Part shown: in pieces, positions 25,558 through 34,387 of the stretch
Numbering within the stretch: position 1 is the first letter of the stretch
Layout: each line of letters opens with the position of its first letter
Assembly: GCA_021735425.1 (NCBI GenBank)
Contig: JAIPGZ010000002.1
Location: forward strand, 1 to 64,000
DNA: 64,000 nt
Source of the DNA: Candidatus Altimarinota bacterium
GTDB taxonomy: Bacteria; Patescibacteriota; Gracilibacteria; JAHISY01
Reading direction: 5' to 3'
Program-made: the position numbers and the translations under genes
The notes under the pieces: generated by a model
Told to the model about the DNA's origin: nothing
Databases searched by the model: none
The model's input: only the letters and a program-made list of their open reading frames with translations

Positions 25558-25875
25558 TTACTGCCCCTCCCCTCCTCCTCCCATCAAGCCCTGCATCTCC
25601 CCCATCACCCCTTTCATTTTTTCCGCCGCGATTTCTTGGGCCTTTTTAATTCCTTTATTGCTGGCAGAAACAAGCGCCGCCTCAAGCTTTTCAGCGTTTT
25701 CAGGTGTCTTCATTTCATCTGGAATTTTAGCGGAAATAAATTCCATCTCACCGTTGACGGTCACCAAAACTCCATCGGTCTCCGCTTCGATATGAATATT
25801 CGCCAATTCTTTTTTAATTTGTTTCGCCTGTTTCTGCAGCCGATAGACGTCGCGAACCTTGCCAAGCATATTCAT
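25558..25875 (-). CDS. ybaB: YbaB/EbfC family nucleoid-associated protein
   Basis: A 105-residue DNA-binding protein of the YbaB/EbfC family. MEFISAKI and the C-terminal MKGVMGEMQGLMGG tail are typical. In most bacteria it lies next to dnaX or recR; here it is beside mltG. A promoter (TTGAGA, 17 bp, TAAACT, about 25894-25922 on the minus strand) stands in front. Confidence 0.88.
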   Translation of the reverse strand: MNMLGKVRDVYRLQKQAKQIKKELANIHIEAETDGVLVTVNGEMEFISAKIPDEMKTPENAEKLEAALVSASNKGIKKAQEIAAEKMKGVMGEMQGLMGGGGEGQ

Positions 25876-25958
25876 AACTTTGAAGATTAAAGTGAGGTGA
25901 GTTTAAAGGTTGGAAGGAAGATTCTCAAGATTACGAAAAAATAGAAATTTTAAGTTTT

Positions 25959-25974
25959 ATCCGCCGCGGCGGAT
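25959..25974. repeat. Perfect 16-bp palindrome
   Basis: ATCCGCCGCGGCGGAT, a GC-rich block in an otherwise AT-rich spacer. It resembles the short palindromic repeats dispersed in other CPR genomes (recalled, not searched). Nothing else is seen in 25923-26095. Confidence 0.6.
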
Positions 25975-26095
25975 TGAATTTATAAATTTCAGAATTTTGA
26001 AAATTCGCAGAAGCAAAAGCAGCGTAGCCCACCTACTCTGATGTATTTATTATTCAAGATTTCATGTCAGCATATCTGAATCCGGCGTAGTTTAT

Positions 26096-26464
26096 TTAAA
26101 GCTTTATATTCCCTGTGACACCATACAAGGTATTACCAAAATAAGGTTCTGAATGTTTTTTTAGGGCTGGACCTTTTAGTATATTTGCTTCCTGTAGTTT
26201 TATAATCTTTTCACATTTATTGATGAGCTCCGATAACATTTGACTTTCATTAATAGCTTTTATCAGAACTACATCAATGTCTTCTCTTGTTGTTATTGAG
26301 ATAATTTTTTGGCAACCCTCTATTGATAAAACACCTTCACAATAAGCCTTCAACATACGCTCAAATATTTCAGGGTTTTTTGCCTTTAGTTCGGGGAACT
26401 TTCCTTCGAACTTTTTTTCGAGAACTTCATCGCACTCATCTTTTGGTTGTATATTTTCAGTCAT
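26096..26464 (-). CDS. Small hypothetical protein (122 aa)
   Basis: A soluble, helical, acidic protein of unknown family. The open frame extends to 26548, but a strong promoter (TTGACA, 17 bp, TAACAT; 26493-26521) lies in that extension, so the ATG at 26464 (MTENIQPKDE) is the likely start. It belongs to the self-promoted orphans. Confidence 0.6.
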   Translation of the reverse strand: MTENIQPKDECDEVLEKKFEGKFPELKAKNPEIFERMLKAYCEGVLSIEGCQKIISITTREDIDVVLIKAINESQMLSELINKCEKIIKLQEANILKGPALKKHSEPYFGNTLYGVTGNIKL

Positions 26465-26492
26465 ATTATGAATAATAAATAAAAAGGTAACG

Positions 26493-26521
26493 ATGTTACA
26501 ACCCATATATTTTGGTGTCAA
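26493..26521 (-). promoter_or_regulatory. Promoter of the 122-aa orphan
   Basis: On the minus strand TTGACA (26516-26521), 17 bp, TAACAT (26493-26498). The start codon is 28 nt downstream. Confidence 0.7.
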
Positions 26522-26636
26522 ATGTTTCGTATGCACTCCAAATCCCAATTTTGAAAATTAAGATTTATTTGAAAATTACCCCGAAGGGGTCTCTTTGGGA
26601 AAATTTGAAACTTAAAATTTAAAATTCGTTTTAAAT

Positions 26637-26665
26637 TTGCATAAATCCACCTTCCTCTCTAAACT
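26637..26665 (+). promoter_or_regulatory. Promoter of rpsB, with structured leader
   Basis: TTGCAT (26637-26642), 17 bp, TAAACT (26660-26665). The leader of about 64 nt can form CGGG/CCCG (26686-26702) and a crossing TCATT/AATGA pairing. This might be an S2 feedback site, as rpsB leaders are in other bacteria. Confidence 0.65.
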
Positions 26666-26735
26666 CTCCCCACTTTGGCGACGGATCGGGTCATTCCTCC
26701 CGAAATGAAGTTACCAAGATTTTAACCACCTAAGG

Positions 26736-27476
26736 ATGAATAATTCTGACGATCTCCGTCGGCTGCTCGTAGCCGGCCTCCACTTCGGTCACAAAACTGC
26801 TAAATGGAACCCTAAAATGAAGCCGTTTATTTTTGGTGAGCGGAACGGGATTCATATTTTTGACTTGGAAAAAACTGCCGAATATTTAAAGAAAGCGATG
26901 GAGTTCCTCGAAAAATCGGCACAGGAGAATCGCACTATTCTGCTCGTCTCGACAAAACAGCAAACTCTCGAATCAGTGCCTGATTTGGCAGTCGCCTTGA
27001 ATTGCCCTTATGTCACTGAAAAATGGTTTGGTGGTTTGCTGACGAATTGGAACACAACGAAGGAAAGAATTCGCCAGCTCCGCGATTTAAAGAAGGAAAG
27101 AGACGAAACCGCGTTCTCGCGTTATTTGAAAAAAGAACGCAACTCGAAACTGAAGCAAATCACAAAACTGGAATTGTGGCTCGCTGGTATCGAAAAATTA
27201 GAGAAAAAACCGGATGTGGTTTTTGTCCTCGACACAGTGAAAGATAAATTAGCCGTCCGCGAGGCGAATAAATGTGGAATTCCAGTCGTCGCAGTCGTCG
27301 ATTCGAATGCCGATCCTGATTTGGTAAATTACCCAATCCCTGCTAACGATGACTCAGTTAAATCCATTCAGCTCATTTTGAATGAAGTCCATGAAGCTAT
27401 CGAGCGCGGACAAAAAACTCCCGCCGTCAGTCCCAAAAAGGCAGAACCTGAAGCTCAGCAAACAGAGAAAAAATAA
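26736..27476 (+). CDS. rpsB: Ribosomal protein uS2
   Basis: A 246-residue S2. The N-terminal LLVAGLHFGHKTAKWNPKM, the middle KWFGGLLTNW and the C-terminal DPDLVNYPIPANDDS are family hallmarks. One of the few genes here with a purine-rich site (AAGG) right before ATG. tsf, its usual partner, follows only after an inserted 344-codon gene. Confidence 0.96.
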   Translation: MNNSDDLRRLLVAGLHFGHKTAKWNPKMKPFIFGERNGIHIFDLEKTAEYLKKAMEFLEKSAQENRTILLVSTKQQTLESVPDLAVALNCPYVTEKWFGGLLTNWNTTKERIRQLRDLKKERDETAFSRYLKKERNSKLKQITKLELWLAGIEKLEKKPDVVFVLDTVKDKLAVREANKCGIPVVAVVDSNADPDLVNYPIPANDDSVKSIQLILNEVHEAIERGQKTPAVSPKKAEPEAQQTEKK

Positions 27477-27508
27477 TTTAAAATTCTTCTCGAATTAACT
27501 TTTTTAAA

Positions 27509-28543
27509 ATGGCTGAAGATAATCAAAATCCCGCAAATCCTACTCCCTCACCTACGGGAGATGAAGTAGTGATGCCGCCGCCCACTGTAGAGGAAAATCC
27601 GACCGCAAATAAAATTTTTAGTGAACCATTGGCTGAAGCTAAACCTGAAACTGTCGAACCTGAACCAACACCTGAGCCAATAGCTGAACCTGAACCGGTA
27701 GCTGAACCAATTGAAGCTGAGCCCGAGATTGTCAAAGCTAAACCAACAGTTGAATCAGTGCCTGAACCTACAGTTAAAGAAAAAGCTGAAATTACAGAGA
27801 CCCCTCAGCCTGTCTCAGAAACTCCGACTGAAGAAGTCGCGGAACCGCAAACTTTAACAGAAGAAATTAACGAAATCTCAAAAAAAGAAGTCATAGAGCC
27901 AGAAACAGAGGTTGCCGAACCAGAAGCCGATGTTGACGAAGCTCCGACTGAGAAAGTTGTCGACCTAAACCAGACAATTGAGGCAGCTTCAGTCGAAGAG
28001 CCAACTCAAACAGAAGAAGAAGTCGAATTGATTCGGGGAGACATTCCTAAACCAGGCGACAAAATTGAGTCTAAGGAAATTCCACAAACCGAAACCGAAG
28101 AAGATTCTGTGGGAGATCCGGCGGAAGCACCGATTCCACCTCCTCCGAGTGTTGAGACTGAATTCAAAACCGGATTCAAAGAAGATGGAGTCACACCTCT
28201 CGACGCTGAAGAAAAACTCTTTTCCGCGATTGGCTACATTTCATTTTTGGCACTTTTACCATTTTTGACGCGGAGAGATTCGGAATTTGCTCAGCACCAC
28301 GGACGACAAGCTTTGGTAATTTTTATCGTTATTTTCATTTTTACATTACTATTCTCTTTTTCCGGAACGATGCGAACTCTGGGGGCAATCCTCACACTCG
28401 CGGTCGCAGTCAGCGGCGGGATGCTCGCTTACAAAGGCGACTGGTTCAAAGTTCCTGGGATCTACGATTTGTCGTTGAAATTGAAAAATCAAGTTCCACC
28501 TCCATCTTCTCCACCTCAAAATTCGGAAGAAGATGAGGCGTAG
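27509..28543 (+). CDS. Glu/Pro-rich protein with DUF4870-like membrane domain
   Basis: A 344-residue protein. Residues 1-230 are low-complexity Pro-Glu-Thr-Val repeats (EPTPEPIAEPEPVAEP and the like). The C-terminal part (about 232-330) has EEKLFSAIGYISFLALLPFL, QHHGRQALVIFIVIFIF and further hydrophobic segments. That pattern resembles DUF4870/Tic20-like proteins. It sits between rpsB and tsf (33 nt after rpsB, 46 nt before tsf) and is probably cotranscribed. Function unknown. Confidence 0.65.
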   Translation: MAEDNQNPANPTPSPTGDEVVMPPPTVEENPTANKIFSEPLAEAKPETVEPEPTPEPIAEPEPVAEPIEAEPEIVKAKPTVESVPEPTVKEKAEITETPQPVSETPTEEVAEPQTLTEEINEISKKEVIEPETEVAEPEADVDEAPTEKVVDLNQTIEAASVEEPTQTEEEVELIRGDIPKPGDKIESKEIPQTETEEDSVGDPAEAPIPPPPSVETEFKTGFKEDGVTPLDAEEKLFSAIGYISFLALLPFLTRRDSEFAQHHGRQALVIFIVIFIFTLLFSFSGTMRTLGAILTLAVAVSGGMLAYKGDWFKVPGIYDLSLKLKNQVPPPSSPPQNSEEDEA

Positions 28544-28589
28544 ATTTTTTTAATCCTTGCCCTTTTCTTACTCCTTAATTCTTTTCAAA

Positions 28590-29360
28590 ATGGCTGAAAT
28601 AACTGCTGTTCTCGTGAAACAACTCCGCGATGCTACCGGCATCTCAATGCTGAAATGCAAACAATCATTGGAAGAAGCCAACGGCGATTTGGAAAAAGCA
28701 CGCGAAGTTTTGCGGAAGCTCGGCGAAGCTGACGCTGCGAAACGCAGTGACAAAGAAGCCGGCGAAGGTGTGATTGCGGTGAAAGCTGAAGATGGAAAAG
28801 CGGCGATGCTACAACTTTTTTGTGAAACTGATTTTGTCGCGAAAGGCGAAAGTTTTCAAAATTTGGCAGCGGAATTGGTTGCGGATGCACTCGTGGGCAA
28901 AGATATAAAAACGGAAAGCGAAGCAAAAATTCAGGAGGCAATCCAAAAAAATGGAGAGAATATCAAAATTGGTGAGGTAAATATTCTGGAAGGCGAAAAA
29001 GTCGCGAGCTATCTCCATTCCAACGAAAAAATCGGCGTCCTAGTGAGCTTCAGCGGAGCGGATGAAATCGGCAAAGATATCGCAATGCAAGTCGCTGCGA
29101 TGAATCCTAGTGTCTTGAATCCGGATGAGGTAGATGAAGCTGAGGTGGCAAAAGAGGCGGAAATTCAAAAAGAGATTCTCGCGAAAGAAGGTAAGCCAGC
29201 TGAGATGATTGAGAAAATCATGGAAGGCAAACTCAAAAAATTCCGCGATTCCCAGAGTCTCGTGAAACAAGCCTTCGTGAAGGATTCAGCGAAAACAGTC
29301 GAGGCTTTTCTCGCGGAAAACAATGCGAAAGTCGAGAAATTTGTAAGATTAGCTATTTGA
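28590..29360 (+). CDS. tsf: Elongation factor Ts
   Basis: A 256-residue EF-Ts, the nucleotide exchange factor of EF-Tu. The UBA-like N-terminus (VKQLRDATGISMLKCKQSLE) leads to the TDFVAKGESF signature and the core. It is longer at the C-terminus than the shortest forms and has one core repeat region. The ATG at 28590 is used; an upstream in-frame start at 28557 adds a non-homologous stretch. Confidence 0.96.
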   Translation: MAEITAVLVKQLRDATGISMLKCKQSLEEANGDLEKAREVLRKLGEADAAKRSDKEAGEGVIAVKAEDGKAAMLQLFCETDFVAKGESFQNLAAELVADALVGKDIKTESEAKIQEAIQKNGENIKIGEVNILEGEKVASYLHSNEKIGVLVSFSGADEIGKDIAMQVAAMNPSVLNPDEVDEAEVAKEAEIQKEILAKEGKPAEMIEKIMEGKLKKFRDSQSLVKQAFVKDSAKTVEAFLAENNAKVEKFVRLAI

Positions 29361-29440
29361 TAGTTGGTAGCTGGTAGTTAGTAACTTTTAGTTGCTTTAT
29401 TTTGATAAAGTAGTATGATTAATTTAATAATATTAAAAGC

Positions 29441-29755
29441 ATGAATATGAAAATTGATTCACTCCCTGACGCTGGTGTTCAACTGCCTATTTCTCCAAGT
29501 TTAGAGAAACGAGAAGTCGTGAACAATAAAGACCTAGGAAGCATGAAGAATGCATCTAAATTACCAGAAGACATAGTAGAAATAATGAATAGGCAAAAAA
29601 TAATGAAGAGGCAGGTGGAGAACTCTGAGATTCTTCTACAAGCCAGATCCGAAGGTTATTCCTGCATTTCTGCACGCACACTAGCCTTAATGGCAGAGAA
29701 ACAAGCTCAAGCACGCCGAGGACAAAGGAATGATATCCAGAATATATTTCTTTAA
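29441..29755 (+). CDS. Small hypothetical protein (104 aa)
   Basis: Soluble, with a basic helical middle; no family recognised. A promoter (TTGCTT, 16 bp, TATGAT, about 29393-29420) precedes it. It lies between tsf and convergent aroD. The spacer before it holds TAGTTGGTAGCTGGTAGTTA, one of the window's recurrent intergenic words. Confidence 0.5.
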   Translation: MNMKIDSLPDAGVQLPISPSLEKREVVNNKDLGSMKNASKLPEDIVEIMNRQKIMKRQVENSEILLQARSEGYSCISARTLALMAEKQAQARRGQRNDIQNIFL

Positions 29756-29768
29756 AAAAATTACAAGA

Positions 29769-30455
29769 CTAATTAAACGCTCCCCACCACTCCCGCAGCT
29801 CCGCCACAGTCAGCTGACCCGCGGCTGTAGCGTCCTTTTTGTCGAGTGGTGCGAACATACCGAGACCGCCAATCAGAGGCGTAATGACTCGGGTTGGTTC
29901 ACCGTGCTTCCCCATTCCCATTGTGAGAAAATTCTTTTTTGCTTTGGCGAGCTCCCAACTGATTTGAAAAATCGGTGTGCAATCATCCCAGCTCTTTGTA
30001 AAAGTGGCGATTTTCACTACGTCTGCATCTAGCCTAAAAGCCTTTTCGGTCATCTTTTGTAAACGTTCAATCTTCGGGGTTTTTTCGAAATCGTGAAAAG
30101 AGAGAATCATTTTTGTTTGCGTGCAACTTTTTTTCAAATCACGCAGCAGAGCCACTGGCAAATTCAAATCCGCATCGACAAAATCGACACCGACTTTGGC
30201 AGCGAGTTTGAGAATTTCAATTCTCTTCTTGTCTCCGAAACGCGAAGTTCCGCCTTCACTTTTATTTTTCAAATTCACGATCAAAGGCTTCGTGACTAAT
30301 TGGGAAATATTTTTAATCTTTTCTTCATCCAACTCCTTGATGCCGTCGAGCCAAACTTCGATTAAATCAGCTTTTTCTTCAGTGTCCAAAAGTAGCCGCT
30401 GCAACTCAGCAACTGAGCGCGGTCGCAACGGGATGATGATTTTGGGATTCAACAC
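29769..30455 (-). CDS. aroD: Type I 3-dehydroquinate dehydratase
   Basis: A 228-residue Schiff-base dehydratase of the shikimate pathway. Catalytic residues are visible: Glu in LIEVWLDG, His in LSFHDFEKT and the imine-forming Lys in DVVKIATFT. The C-terminal part has GEPTRVITPLIGG. The start is GTG at 30455. TAGAAT lies seven bases upstream, so the message may be leaderless. It works just before AroE (7.7 kb). Confidence 0.95.
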   Translation of the reverse strand: MLNPKIIIPLRPRSVAELQRLLLDTEEKADLIEVWLDGIKELDEEKIKNISQLVTKPLIVNLKNKSEGGTSRFGDKKRIEILKLAAKVGVDFVDADLNLPVALLRDLKKSCTQTKMILSFHDFEKTPKIERLQKMTEKAFRLDADVVKIATFTKSWDDCTPIFQISWELAKAKKNFLTMGMGKHGEPTRVITPLIGGLGMFAPLDKKDATAAGQLTVAELREWWGAFN

Positions 30456-30515
30456 GGTAGAGATTCTAACTTAAAAATAGCTTGGATCAAGCATCACACT
30501 GCGTCAGTGATTAGA

Positions 30516-30544
30516 TTGACAAGCTTAAAATTAATTTTTAAAAT
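30516..30544 (+). promoter_or_regulatory. Promoter of the 151-aa orphan
   Basis: TTGACA (30516-30521), 17 bp, TAAAAT (30539-30544). The start codon is 16 nt downstream. Confidence 0.75.
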
Positions 30545-30560
30545 AAAAAACTTATTAGTC

Positions 30561-31016
30561 ATGAGCATCAAAAAAATTCTTCTCGAGAAATTTTACGCTG
30601 GTGGGAAAAAAAATATCGGCAAACTCGTGACAGATGACCCTAGTGATATCGCAAGATTTATTCATGACACCTTCCGAGAATGGGAAACCGATGATCAACC
30701 ACCTTTTGCCCCTTTTGACCGAAAAACCAGAGAGGAAGTAGAGCAAGTTTTGGTAAAATCTGCAGCTAGCGCTCAAGCACCATGCTGGTTTAGAGCCAAT
30801 CTAATTTTGATTAGAGATCAATTAAAAGATTATTTTCCCTTAGACCAAGCAGACAGCATCTATCGAAAATTAGTCGAGAGTGTTCAAAAAGAAGCCATAA
30901 AGGAGCTTGAAGCAACAGTAAAAATATTTAAATCTGAAAAAAAATTTCATAGAGTATTACTAATTAGGCTTTTCAAAAAAACTTATTTTGCCGAATTCGA
31001 AAATCCTACAAAATAA
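30561..31016 (+). CDS. Hypothetical protein (151 aa)
   Basis: A soluble protein of unknown family with a basic C-terminus. The open frame reaches back to 30507, but the promoter lies in that part, so ATG 30561 (MSIKKILLEKFY) is the likely start. It ends four bases before the 3' end of convergent trhP. Confidence 0.55.
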   Translation: MSIKKILLEKFYAGGKKNIGKLVTDDPSDIARFIHDTFREWETDDQPPFAPFDRKTREEVEQVLVKSAASAQAPCWFRANLILIRDQLKDYFPLDQADSIYRKLVESVQKEAIKELEATVKIFKSEKKFHRVLLIRLFKKTYFAEFENPTK

Positions 31017-31020
31017 AAAA

Positions 31021-32226
31021 TTAATTTATCTTGCGAATTAAGGTGCGGACTGGTAACTCTTTTTTCAATTTCACCCAAACTTTAGATTTTTGTCCGCCAT
31101 GAGCTATCGCAATCTCGGTAAATTTTTCGTCACGCAATTCGAGAATTTCCAATTTTTGCAGCTCACCGACCGGCGGAACAGCCTCAATTTTAACACCTTT
31201 TGAAAGCTGATTTTTCGGCTGCAGCAGAGCAAAACCGTCTTTCCATTTTTCGGTCAATCCGAGAAAGTTTTGGGGATTCTCACCAGCGGAACGTTCGTAA
31301 TTTTGTAAATTTTTTAAACTGCCGTCAAAAAAACCGAGCGTAAAATCGCGGTTTCCAGTTGTCTGAATTTCGTGCCACAAATTTTGGTCGAACTTCCGAC
31401 CGGCGGCGAAGTCATCAAGCGCTCGGCGGTAAGCGCGCACAATAGTCGCCAGGTAGCCGACAGTTTTGTTGCGTCCTTCAATTTTAAAACTACAAACCCC
31501 AGCTTTCACGAGCTGCGAAATTTTTTCAATCAAGCAGAGGTCGCGGGAATTCAAAATGTAGCTCCCCTGCCCGTCCTCTTCAATTGGTAAAAATTCTCCC
31601 GCTCGTTTCTCCTCGACTAGCGAATACTTCCAGCGACAAGGCTGAGCGCATTTCCCCCGATTCGCATCACGACCGGTGAGAAAATTCGAAAGTAGGCAGC
31701 GACCGGAATATGACATGCAAATCGCACCGTGTACGAAAGTCTCGAATTCCATTTTTAGATTGGCTTTCACGATTGTCTGAATCTCCTTCAAGCTCAGTTC
31801 CCGAGCCAAGATAATTCTTTTGACACCTAATTTTCCCCACATTTTGACGGTCTGAGAATTGACCGAATTCGCCTGGACCGAAAGATGTTTCGCAATTTTT
31901 GGAAAATATTTTTGCAGCACGCTCAAAACACCCAAATCGGAAAAAATAAAAGCATCGGGAGGAGTCGATTTAATTTTTGTGAGGAAATTTTCAAGTTTTT
32001 TGAATTCGGAGTCGCGGGGATAAGTATTGACCGTCAGGTAAATTTTCTTCTTCGCCGCGCGGCAAAGCGCGACCGCTTGGCGAATCTCCGGAACGCCGAA
32101 TTTATTTTCGCCGACACGAAGTGAAAAATCTGGCGTCCCGCAATAAACCGCATCCGCACCGAAAGCGAGCGCAACGCGCAATTTTTCGAGATCGCCAGCA
32201 GGAGCGAGAAGTTCAGGGTTTTTCAT
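31021..32226 (-). CDS. trhP: Peptidase U32 family protein, TrhP-like tRNA hydroxylation factor
   Basis: A 401-residue U32 protein. The N-terminal PELLAPAGDLEKLRVALAFG and the conserved AICMSYSGRCLLSNFLTGRD, GKCAQPCRWKY and FKIEGRNK segments, with their cysteines, mark the TrhP/YegQ group. In E. coli and Bacillus these proteins make 5-hydroxyuridine at tRNA position 34, probably with an iron-sulfur cluster. The dus gene, another tRNA modifier, is divergent next to it. The symbol follows family similarity only. Confidence 0.85.
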   Translation of the reverse strand: MKNPELLAPAGDLEKLRVALAFGADAVYCGTPDFSLRVGENKFGVPEIRQAVALCRAAKKKIYLTVNTYPRDSEFKKLENFLTKIKSTPPDAFIFSDLGVLSVLQKYFPKIAKHLSVQANSVNSQTVKMWGKLGVKRIILARELSLKEIQTIVKANLKMEFETFVHGAICMSYSGRCLLSNFLTGRDANRGKCAQPCRWKYSLVEEKRAGEFLPIEEDGQGSYILNSRDLCLIEKISQLVKAGVCSFKIEGRNKTVGYLATIVRAYRRALDDFAAGRKFDQNLWHEIQTTGNRDFTLGFFDGSLKNLQNYERSAGENPQNFLGLTEKWKDGFALLQPKNQLSKGVKIEAVPPVGELQKLEILELRDEKFTEIAIAHGGQKSKVWVKLKKELPVRTLIRKIN

Positions 32227-32456
32227 CGTGAAAAAATTTTCAATTTACCAATTTACAAATTTTCAAATAAATCCTAATTTTCAACTACTATCTATGCATC
32301 AACAATCAAATAAATCCACCTCTATTTAATGATTATTGTGCTTAATAAGTGCAATTTAATTCTAATTAGAATTTGAAAATTATTTGAAAATTTGAAACTT
32401 AAGACTTTGAAAATTACGCGAGGTATTTTAACTGAACTCACGTTAAAATTCCGCGG
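32227..32456. other. AT-rich divergent spacer with dispersed repeats
   Basis: It holds words such as CAAATTTTCAAATAAATCCT (an inverted copy of the repeat at 6.3 and 26.55 kb) and several AATTTGAAAATT units. TAAAAT at 32443-32448 stands seven bases before the dus ATG. No gene is seen. Confidence 0.5.
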
Positions 32457-33401
32457 ATGCTTAATTGGAGCAAATTACCGAAACCATTGATCGCGTTAGC
32501 TCCCATGGCTGGCTACACCGACTCCGCTTTTCGGCAGCTGGTGAAATCGCTCGCCCCGACAACAATCGTTTTTAGCGAATTTGTGAGTTCAGATGCATTG
32601 CATTACAAATCTCAGAAAACGAAATCGATGTTGGCTTTTTCGAAGAAGGAACAACCCTTCATTGCGCAGATTTTCGGGAAAAAACCGGCTCATTTCGCCG
32701 AAGCAGCGCGCGTGGTGGAATCTCTCGGCGCGGCAGGAGTAGACTTGAATATGGGTTGTCCGGCACGCAAAGTGGTGAATTCGCTCCATGGTTCGGCGCT
32801 TTTGAAAAATCCGAAACTCGCGAGTGAGATCGTCGAAGCTTGTGCAAAGGCAGTGAAAATACCTGTCAGTGTGAAAACGCGACTCGGCATTTCCGATTCA
32901 CGGAATCTTTTGGATTTCGCCAAAATGGTGGAAGGTAGCGGAGCAAAGTTACTGACAATCCACGGCCGCACGGCGAAACAAATGTATCTCGGCGAAGCGG
33001 ATTTCGCGCCAATTTATGAAGTGAAAAAAATATTAAAAATCCCCGTCATCGGAAATGGCGACATCGATTCGGCGGATAAATTTTTAGCGAAAATTGGCAA
33101 TCTCGATGGACTGATGATTGGTCGCGCGGCGGTGACAAATCCCTGGATTTTTCGAGAAATCGAGAATCAACTCTCCGGTCGCAATTCACGCACACCAAAA
33201 ACTTTGCAAGCCAAACTCTCCACGATTCTCCGACACGCCAAGCTGATGGTGCGAGCAAAAGGCGAGCAGCGTGGAATGCTAGAGATGCGGAAATTTTTGG
33301 CGAATTATGTGAAGGGTGAAGCGGGAGCAAAAAAGCTGCGAGCAAAATTAGTCTTAATCGAAACACTCGCCGAACTCGAAAAGATTTTGAAAACAAAATA
33401 G
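32457..33401 (+). CDS. dus: tRNA-dihydrouridine synthase
   Basis: A 314-residue FMN enzyme that reduces uridines in tRNA. The N-terminal LIALAPMAGYTDSAFR, the catalytic cysteine in DLNMGCPARKVV, VSVKTRLG, TIHGRTAKQMY and GNGDI are all present. Which positions it modifies (DusA, B or C type) is not clear; DusB-like is most likely. tRNA-fMet follows. Confidence 0.94.
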   Translation: MLNWSKLPKPLIALAPMAGYTDSAFRQLVKSLAPTTIVFSEFVSSDALHYKSQKTKSMLAFSKKEQPFIAQIFGKKPAHFAEAARVVESLGAAGVDLNMGCPARKVVNSLHGSALLKNPKLASEIVEACAKAVKIPVSVKTRLGISDSRNLLDFAKMVEGSGAKLLTIHGRTAKQMYLGEADFAPIYEVKKILKIPVIGNGDIDSADKFLAKIGNLDGLMIGRAAVTNPWIFREIENQLSGRNSRTPKTLQAKLSTILRHAKLMVRAKGEQRGMLEMRKFLANYVKGEAGAKKLRAKLVLIETLAELEKILKTK

Positions 33402-33415
33402 TTTTCGGTTAGAAT
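33387..33415 (+). promoter_or_regulatory. Promoter of tRNA-fMet
   Basis: TTGAAA (33387-33392), 17 bp, TAGAAT (33410-33415), with the -35 inside the dus end. The tRNA starts 12 nt downstream. Confidence 0.7.
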
Positions 33416-33426
33416 CGGTGCCTTAT

Positions 33427-33501
33427 CGCGGGGTGGAGCAGTGGTAGCTCGCCGGGCTCATAACCCGGAGGTCGTGGGTTCAATTCCCACCCCCGCAACC
33501 A
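33427..33501 (+). tRNA. Initiator tRNA-fMet (anticodon CAU)
   Basis: A complete cloverleaf with the initiator marks: a C1-A72 mismatch at the end of the acceptor stem and three G-C pairs next to the anticodon loop (CGGG/CCCG around CTCATAA). CCA is encoded. Confidence 0.96.
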
Positions 33502-33508
33502 AAAATTC

Positions 33509-34321
33509 TCAGTTTTTCAAAAAATCGTAAATCTTATTCGCCGAATCAACTTTGCCCAGCGGCATGATGTGGACACCGTCGAGTCGCGATTTTAATTGCG
33601 CGAGCAACTCAATCGCGAGCTCCGCACCGCAGTTTTCATCTGCAGCTAATTTCTCGAGAACAGATTTGGGAATCGTCACGCCGTGGACTTTGGCGTTGAA
33701 ATATTCGGCGACTTTTAAGCTTTTGAGCGGCATGATGCCGAGCAAGATTGGAATCTTGATCCCAGCTTTCTTCACGCCGTCGAGAAATCGCTCAGCAGTC
33801 GCGAGATCAAAAACTGGCTGAGTCTGGACGAATTCCGCGCCCGCCGCTTCCTTTTGCTGCAAATACTCAATCTGCCCGTCAACATTCGGATTCGCCGCGA
33901 CAGCAATTTGAAGATTCGTCGGCGACTTAATTTCTTTATTTTTAAACTGACCAGAATTGAGTTCGCGAATTAATTCCACCAAACCAGGCGTCCGAATTTC
34001 AAAAACATTTTTCTCTCCAGCATCACCAGAGAGGGCGAGGATTCCTTCGACGCCTAAATTAGAAGCCGCGAGAATTTTTTGCGCCAGTCCTAATTTGGTT
34101 GAATCGCGACAAGTCAGATGAGCAATCGTCGAAATCCCAGTCGCTTCACGTACGCGAAAAGCCAAAACAATCGGCTCAATCGTCAGCCGCCCGAGAATCC
34201 CATCGGGCAAGTTGAAAGCATCCGCGCGTAAATTTTTCGCTTCATCGAGCACCGCGGAGACATCACTCCCCGCGAGAGAAGATAACTCAACAGTAACGGG
34301 AAAATTCTTTAAATCTAGCAT
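33509..34321 (-). CDS. Methylenetetrahydrofolate reductase family protein
   Basis: A 270-residue TIM-barrel protein similar to MetF. It shows PVTVELSSLAGSD at the N-terminus, AHLTCRDSTKLGLAQKI, GILALSGDAGEKN, AVAANPN, EFVQTQPVFD and ILLGIMPLKS. It would reduce methylene-THF to methyl-THF with FAD. The second ATG (34321) is preferred; the frame opens at 34339. No metE or metH is in the window. Its 3' end faces tRNA-fMet. Confidence 0.85.
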   Translation of the reverse strand: MLDLKNFPVTVELSSLAGSDVSAVLDEAKNLRADAFNLPDGILGRLTIEPIVLAFRVREATGISTIAHLTCRDSTKLGLAQKILAASNLGVEGILALSGDAGEKNVFEIRTPGLVELIRELNSGQFKNKEIKSPTNLQIAVAANPNVDGQIEYLQQKEAAGAEFVQTQPVFDLATAERFLDGVKKAGIKIPILLGIMPLKSLKVAEYFNAKVHGVTIPKSVLEKLAADENCGAELAIELLAQLKSRLDGVHIMPLGKVDSANKIYDFLKN

Positions 34322-34387
34322 TTTGAAAGAATACAGCATTAAGAATAACAGAATAAAGCGTTTTTAAAAAGTTCAGAATGTTTGAAA

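Noticed and set aside
26465-26548. N-terminal extension of the 122-aa protein
   Set aside because: It contains the promoter at 26493-26521.
27523-27735. Open frames of low complexity opposite the Glu/Pro-rich gene
   Set aside because: They mirror the repeat codons of the 27509-28543 gene and have no promoter or homology.
30507-30560. N-terminal extension of the 151-aa protein
   Set aside because: A strong promoter lies within it.
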